Source: CAXSEF01 sp050920955 (GTDB lineage: Bacteria > Pseudomonadota > Alphaproteobacteria > Acetobacterales > Acetobacteraceae). From it: a stretch of DNA of 7,675 bases. The position numbers were made by a program, and so were the translations under genes. Shown in pieces: positions 5,151 to 7,675 of the stretch (position 1 is the first letter of the stretch; the number at the start of each line of letters is the position of its first letter). The stretch lies in assembly GCA_050920955.1 (NCBI GenBank), contig JBPBQS010000293.1:1-7675 (forward strand). The letters are read 5' to 3'. The notes under the pieces were generated by a model. The model made no database searches. It saw only the letters and a program-made list of their open reading frames with translations, and was not told where the DNA came from.

Positions 5151-7268
5151 TCAGTCGGGGTGCCAGCCGATGGCGCGGCGCAGGAAGGCGGAGCCCAGCG
5201 CGGTGAAGGAGGCGATCTCGGTGTTGTCCTTGCCGTAGCCGTGGCCGCCGGCGGCGGTCTCGTACAGCAGGGCGTCGTGGCCGAGGGACTGCAGCTTGGC
5301 GGCCATCTTGCGGGCGTGGCCGGGGTGGACGCGGTCGTCGCGGCGCGCGGTCGCGAGCAGGATCGGGGGGTAGCGGCGGCCCGGTTCGGCCGTGTGGTAC
5401 GCCGAGATCAGGCGCAGGAAGGCCCAGTCGGCGGGGAGGTCGGGGTCGCCGTATTCCGCGATCCAGCTCGCGCCGGCGAGCAGGCGGCTGTAGCGGCGCA
5501 TGTCGATCAGGGGGATCGTGCAGAACAGGGCGCCGAAGCGTTCGGGGAAGCGGGTCAGCATGTTGGCGATCAGCAGGCCGCCGTTGGAGCCGCCCTCGGC
5601 CGCGATCCGGCTCGGGGTGGTGACGCCGCGGCGCACGAGGTCGGCGGCGACGGCGGCGAAGTCCTCGTGGCTCAGGGCCTTGCCCTCGCGACGGCCGGCG
5701 TCGTGCCAGCGGGTGCCGAACTCGGCGCCGCCGCGGATGTTGGCCAGGACGGTGGTGCCGCCGCGCTCGAGCCAGAGGCGGCCCTGCACGCCGCCGTAGT
5801 GCGGGAGGGTCGAGATGCCGAAGCCGCCGTAGCCGGTCATGTGGACGGGGGCGTTGCCGTGCTCGCCGGGGGGGCCGACCTGGACGTAGGGGATGCGTTC
5901 GCCGTCGATGGAGCGGGCCTCGTGGCGGGTCGCGACCAGGCCGCTCGCGTCGAACAGCGCGGGGGCCTGCTTCAGGATCGCGGGGGTGGCGGGCGTCTTG
6001 TCCGGGGCGACGGGGTTTGCGGCAGCGGCGTTCGCGGTGGGCGCGGGGGCGGCGAGCACCAGCAGGGTCGCGGGGGTGAGCGGGCCTTGCGTGCTGGCCA
6101 GCAGGGTGCCGTCGGATTCCTCGGACTGGGCGTCGAGCGGCCAGACGCTGACGACGCCGACCGTGGGCAGGCCCGGGAGGCGGCCGGGGGTCCAGCCGGT
6201 GGCGGTGGGGGTCGCGGTGAGGAAGACCGGGTCGAGCTCGTCGAGGAGGGAGATCACGAGGCGGTCGGCGGACCAGAAGAAGGTCTGCAGGGCCTGGCGG
6301 TCGTTGGGGGCGAACAGGACGTGCACGGCGCGCTCGCCGGCGAGGAAGGCGGAGAGGGCGATGCCGAGGACGCTGTCGGGGGCGTGGGTCGTGCCGTTCG
6401 CCGTCCAGGGGGTGCGCGGGGAGAGGGCGAGCCAGTCGCCGTGCCAGTCGGCGCGCATGTCGGTGGGCCAGTCCAGGGCGGGGCCGGCGCCGTGGCGGTC
6501 GCCCAGGTGCATCGCGGTGTCGAAGAAGCCGAGCTGGGCGCCGTAGGCCACGCGCTCGGTGCCGGAGGTGCGGTCGACCTGGGCCCAGGCGGCCATGCTG
6601 TCGGCGGCGGTTTCGAAGAGGATCGGGGCGGCGAGGGGGTCGGTGCCGCGGCGCCACAGGCGGACGGTGCGGGCGTAGCCGGAGCGGGTCGACATGCCCT
6701 CGCCCAGGGCGGCGGAGAGGAGGAGGGTGTCGCGGTCGAGCCAGGCGGCGTCGCCCTTGCACTCGGGGAGCACGAAGCCGCCCTCGACGAAGCGTTGCTG
6801 CGCGAGGTCGTACTCGCGCAGGACCACGGCGTCGCCGCCGCCGGGGGAGAGGCGCAGGAGCGCGCGGTCGTGCGTGCCGGGGAGCGTGCCGGCGCCCTGC
6901 CAGACCCAGTCGCGGTTCTCCTCGGCGGCCAGGGCGTCGAGGTCGAGGAGGGTTTCCCAGGCGGGTTCGGCGGTGCGGTAGCTCTCGGGGGTGGTGCGGC
7001 GCCACAGGCCGCGGGGGTGCGCGGCGTCCTTCCAGAAGTTGTAGAGCAGGCCGGCGCGGCGGGTGACCAGGGCGATGCGGTCGGTGCGGTCGAGGAGGGC
7101 CTTCACGGTGTCGCGGTCGGCGTCGAAGCCAGCGCCGGCGAAGCGGGCGAGGGTGGCGGCGCTCTGCGCGTCGACCCAGGCGGTGGCTTCGGGGCCGTCC
7201 ACGTCCTCGAGCCACAGGTGGGGGTCGTCGTCGGGGGCGTCGGGCGTGGGGCGCGGGTCGGGGGACAT
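5151..7268 (-). CDS. Prolyl oligopeptidase family serine peptidase (S9A)
   Basis: At 705 residues this is almost the length of classical prolyl oligopeptidase (about 710). An N-terminal beta-propeller region (about 70-400, little motif conservation) opens with DDPHLWLEDVDG. The C-terminal alpha/beta hydrolase carries TGYGGFGIS (478-486), ANIRGGAEFGTRWH (509-522), the nucleophile GGSNGG with Ser561, RRDDRVHP with the acid at Asp644 or 645, and GGHGYG with His676. All triad residues are present, so it should be active, cutting small peptides after proline or a related residue. No signal peptide is seen, so it is probably cytoplasmic. The ATG at 7268 is chosen because GAGG lies 6 nt upstream and the family-like N-terminus starts there; the open frame extending to 7637 is arginine/proline-rich and not family-like. 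An Ala/Pro/Asn-rich stretch (about 409-429) sits between propeller and hydrolase. It ends 84 bp before the pilin gene and may be co-transcribed with it. Confidence 0.93.
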   Translation of the reverse strand: MSPDPRPTPDAPDDDPHLWLEDVDGPEATAWVDAQSAATLARFAGAGFDADRDTVKALLDRTDRIALVTRRAGLLYNFWKDAAHPRGLWRRTTPESYRTAEPAWETLLDLDALAAEENRDWVWQGAGTLPGTHDRALLRLSPGGGDAVVLREYDLAQQRFVEGGFVLPECKGDAAWLDRDTLLLSAALGEGMSTRSGYARTVRLWRRGTDPLAAPILFETAADSMAAWAQVDRTSGTERVAYGAQLGFFDTAMHLGDRHGAGPALDWPTDMRADWHGDWLALSPRTPWTANGTTHAPDSVLGIALSAFLAGERAVHVLFAPNDRQALQTFFWSADRLVISLLDELDPVFLTATPTATGWTPGRLPGLPTVGVVSVWPLDAQSEESDGTLLASTQGPLTPATLLVLAAPAPTANAAAANPVAPDKTPATPAILKQAPALFDASGLVATRHEARSIDGERIPYVQVGPPGEHGNAPVHMTGYGGFGISTLPHYGGVQGRLWLERGGTTVLANIRGGAEFGTRWHDAGRREGKALSHEDFAAVAADLVRRGVTTPSRIAAEGGSNGGLLIANMLTRFPERFGALFCTIPLIDMRRYSRLLAGASWIAEYGDPDLPADWAFLRLISAYHTAEPGRRYPPILLATARRDDRVHPGHARKMAAKLQSLGHDALLYETAAGGHGYGKDNTEIASFTALGSAFLRRAIGWHPD

Positions 7269-7394
7269 GCGGGGCCTCGTCGGTCGGGGTGCGCGGCGAT
7301 GGTGCGGCAGGCGCGGGCGGCGGCCAAGCCGGCGGCTTGCGGGGGGTGGGGCGCTCTGCGAGAAGCGGGCGCTTCGGGCACAGGGGGTTTTCGC
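7269..7394. promoter_or_regulatory. Divergent intergenic region between the peptidase and the small basic protein
   Basis: These 126 bp separate two head-to-head start codons, so promoters in both directions are expected here. No clear -35/-10 boxes can be read. Two dyads are visible: CAAGCC/GGCTTG (7325-7330/7334-7339) and GAAGC/GCTTC (7362-7366/7371-7375). Either may be an operator, but short dyads are common at this GC content. Confidence 0.4.
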
Positions 7395-7592
7395 ATGGCC
7401 AGGGAGTTGAGCGAGGGGCAGCGCGCCTACGAGGCGAAGCGGGCCGCTAAGGCGGGGATGAGCCTCGACAAGTGGATGGCCGGCAAGGAGAAGCAGGCCG
7501 AGCAGAAGCCGGTCGCGCCGAAGAAGAAGCCGGGGCTGATCAGCCGGTGGCTGGACCGCGCGCACAAGCCGCTGGGCGCGAAGAAGAAGTAG
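7395..7592 (+). CDS. Small lysine-rich basic protein, function unknown
   Basis: The 65-residue product starts MARELSEGQRAYEAKRAAKA and ends in AKKK. It is rich in lysine, alanine and arginine, with a predicted amphipathic N-terminal half (about 5-37), a PKKKPG hinge (42-47) and a second short segment, LISRWLDRAHKPL (48-60). There are no cysteines, no signal peptide and no membrane segment. The ATG at 7395 is supported by AGGGGG 7 nt upstream and by the shift at this point from arginine/glycine/alanine-rich noise to balanced lysine/glutamate/tryptophan-containing coding sequence. A much longer open frame runs into it from upstream, but that part is the antisense shadow of the peptidase. It is transcribed divergently from the peptidase. 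The charge suggests nucleic-acid or ribosome contact, but this is only inference and no family is recognised. Confidence 0.72.
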   Translation: MARELSEGQRAYEAKRAAKAGMSLDKWMAGKEKQAEQKPVAPKKKPGLISRWLDRAHKPLGAKKK

Positions 7593-7675
7593 GGCCGGTT
7601 CGCGAGGGCCCGGGCCTTCCGGGGCGCGGCGTGACAACGGTAGCGCGTTCGCGCCGGTCCGCCACCGTCGCGTAG

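Noticed and set aside
3531..7592. A 1353-codon plus-strand open frame across the peptidase, pilin and part of the ATPase
   Set aside because: It is antisense to three well-supported genes and is mostly Gly/Ala/Val/Arg/Asp low-complexity sequence, as expected for GC-rich shadow frames. Only its last 65 codons look like a real gene.
7607..7616. GGCCCGGGCC palindrome after the small basic gene as its terminator
   Set aside because: It has no loop and no T-run; such palindromes are expected by chance at this GC content. Nothing else was seen in the last 83 bases.
7632..7648. TGACAACGGTAGCG-like sequence as a LacI-type operator
   Set aside because: The dyad is imperfect and no regulator or target start codon is visible near the window edge.

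Overview
The window is very GC-rich (about 70% by eye), with G/C-dominated third codon positions and SD-type ribosome binding sites. It looks like a chromosomal piece of an alphaproteobacterium, perhaps an Acetobacteraceae/Roseomonas-like member. That placement is inference from composition, gene style and the palindromic intergenic repeats; no marker gene is present.

Layout. Positions 1-4183 hold a minus-strand ribose-type (CUT2) sugar ABC importer read right to left: a two-domain ATPase (4183-2600), a membrane permease (2448-1474), a periplasmic sugar-binding protein (1307-372), then the N-terminus of a second, different binding protein (217 to the window edge). Positions 4365-5066 hold a lone type IV pilin-like (PilW-like) prepilin. 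Positions 5151-7268 hold an S9A prolyl oligopeptidase. Both are also on the minus strand. Divergently, 7395-7592 on the plus strand encodes a 65-residue lysine-rich protein of unknown function. The last 83 bases show no gene.

How the parts fit. The ATPase, permease and binding protein should form one importer: the binding protein captures a sugar in the periplasm, the permease carries it and the ATPase drives it. The substrate cannot be read from sequence. A second binding protein directly downstream may widen the substrate range of the same importer or begin another cluster. The pilin and peptidase have no obvious link to transport.

Most notable. Each of the three gaps inside the transporter cluster is largely filled by one copy of a roughly 125-bp element made of four consecutive perfect hairpins. 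The copies differ in sequence, but changes in one stem arm are matched by changes in the other. One copy is inverted relative to the other two. No copy was seen in the remaining gaps. It behaves like a REP/BIME-type or MITE-like structured repeat that is transcribed between the cistrons.
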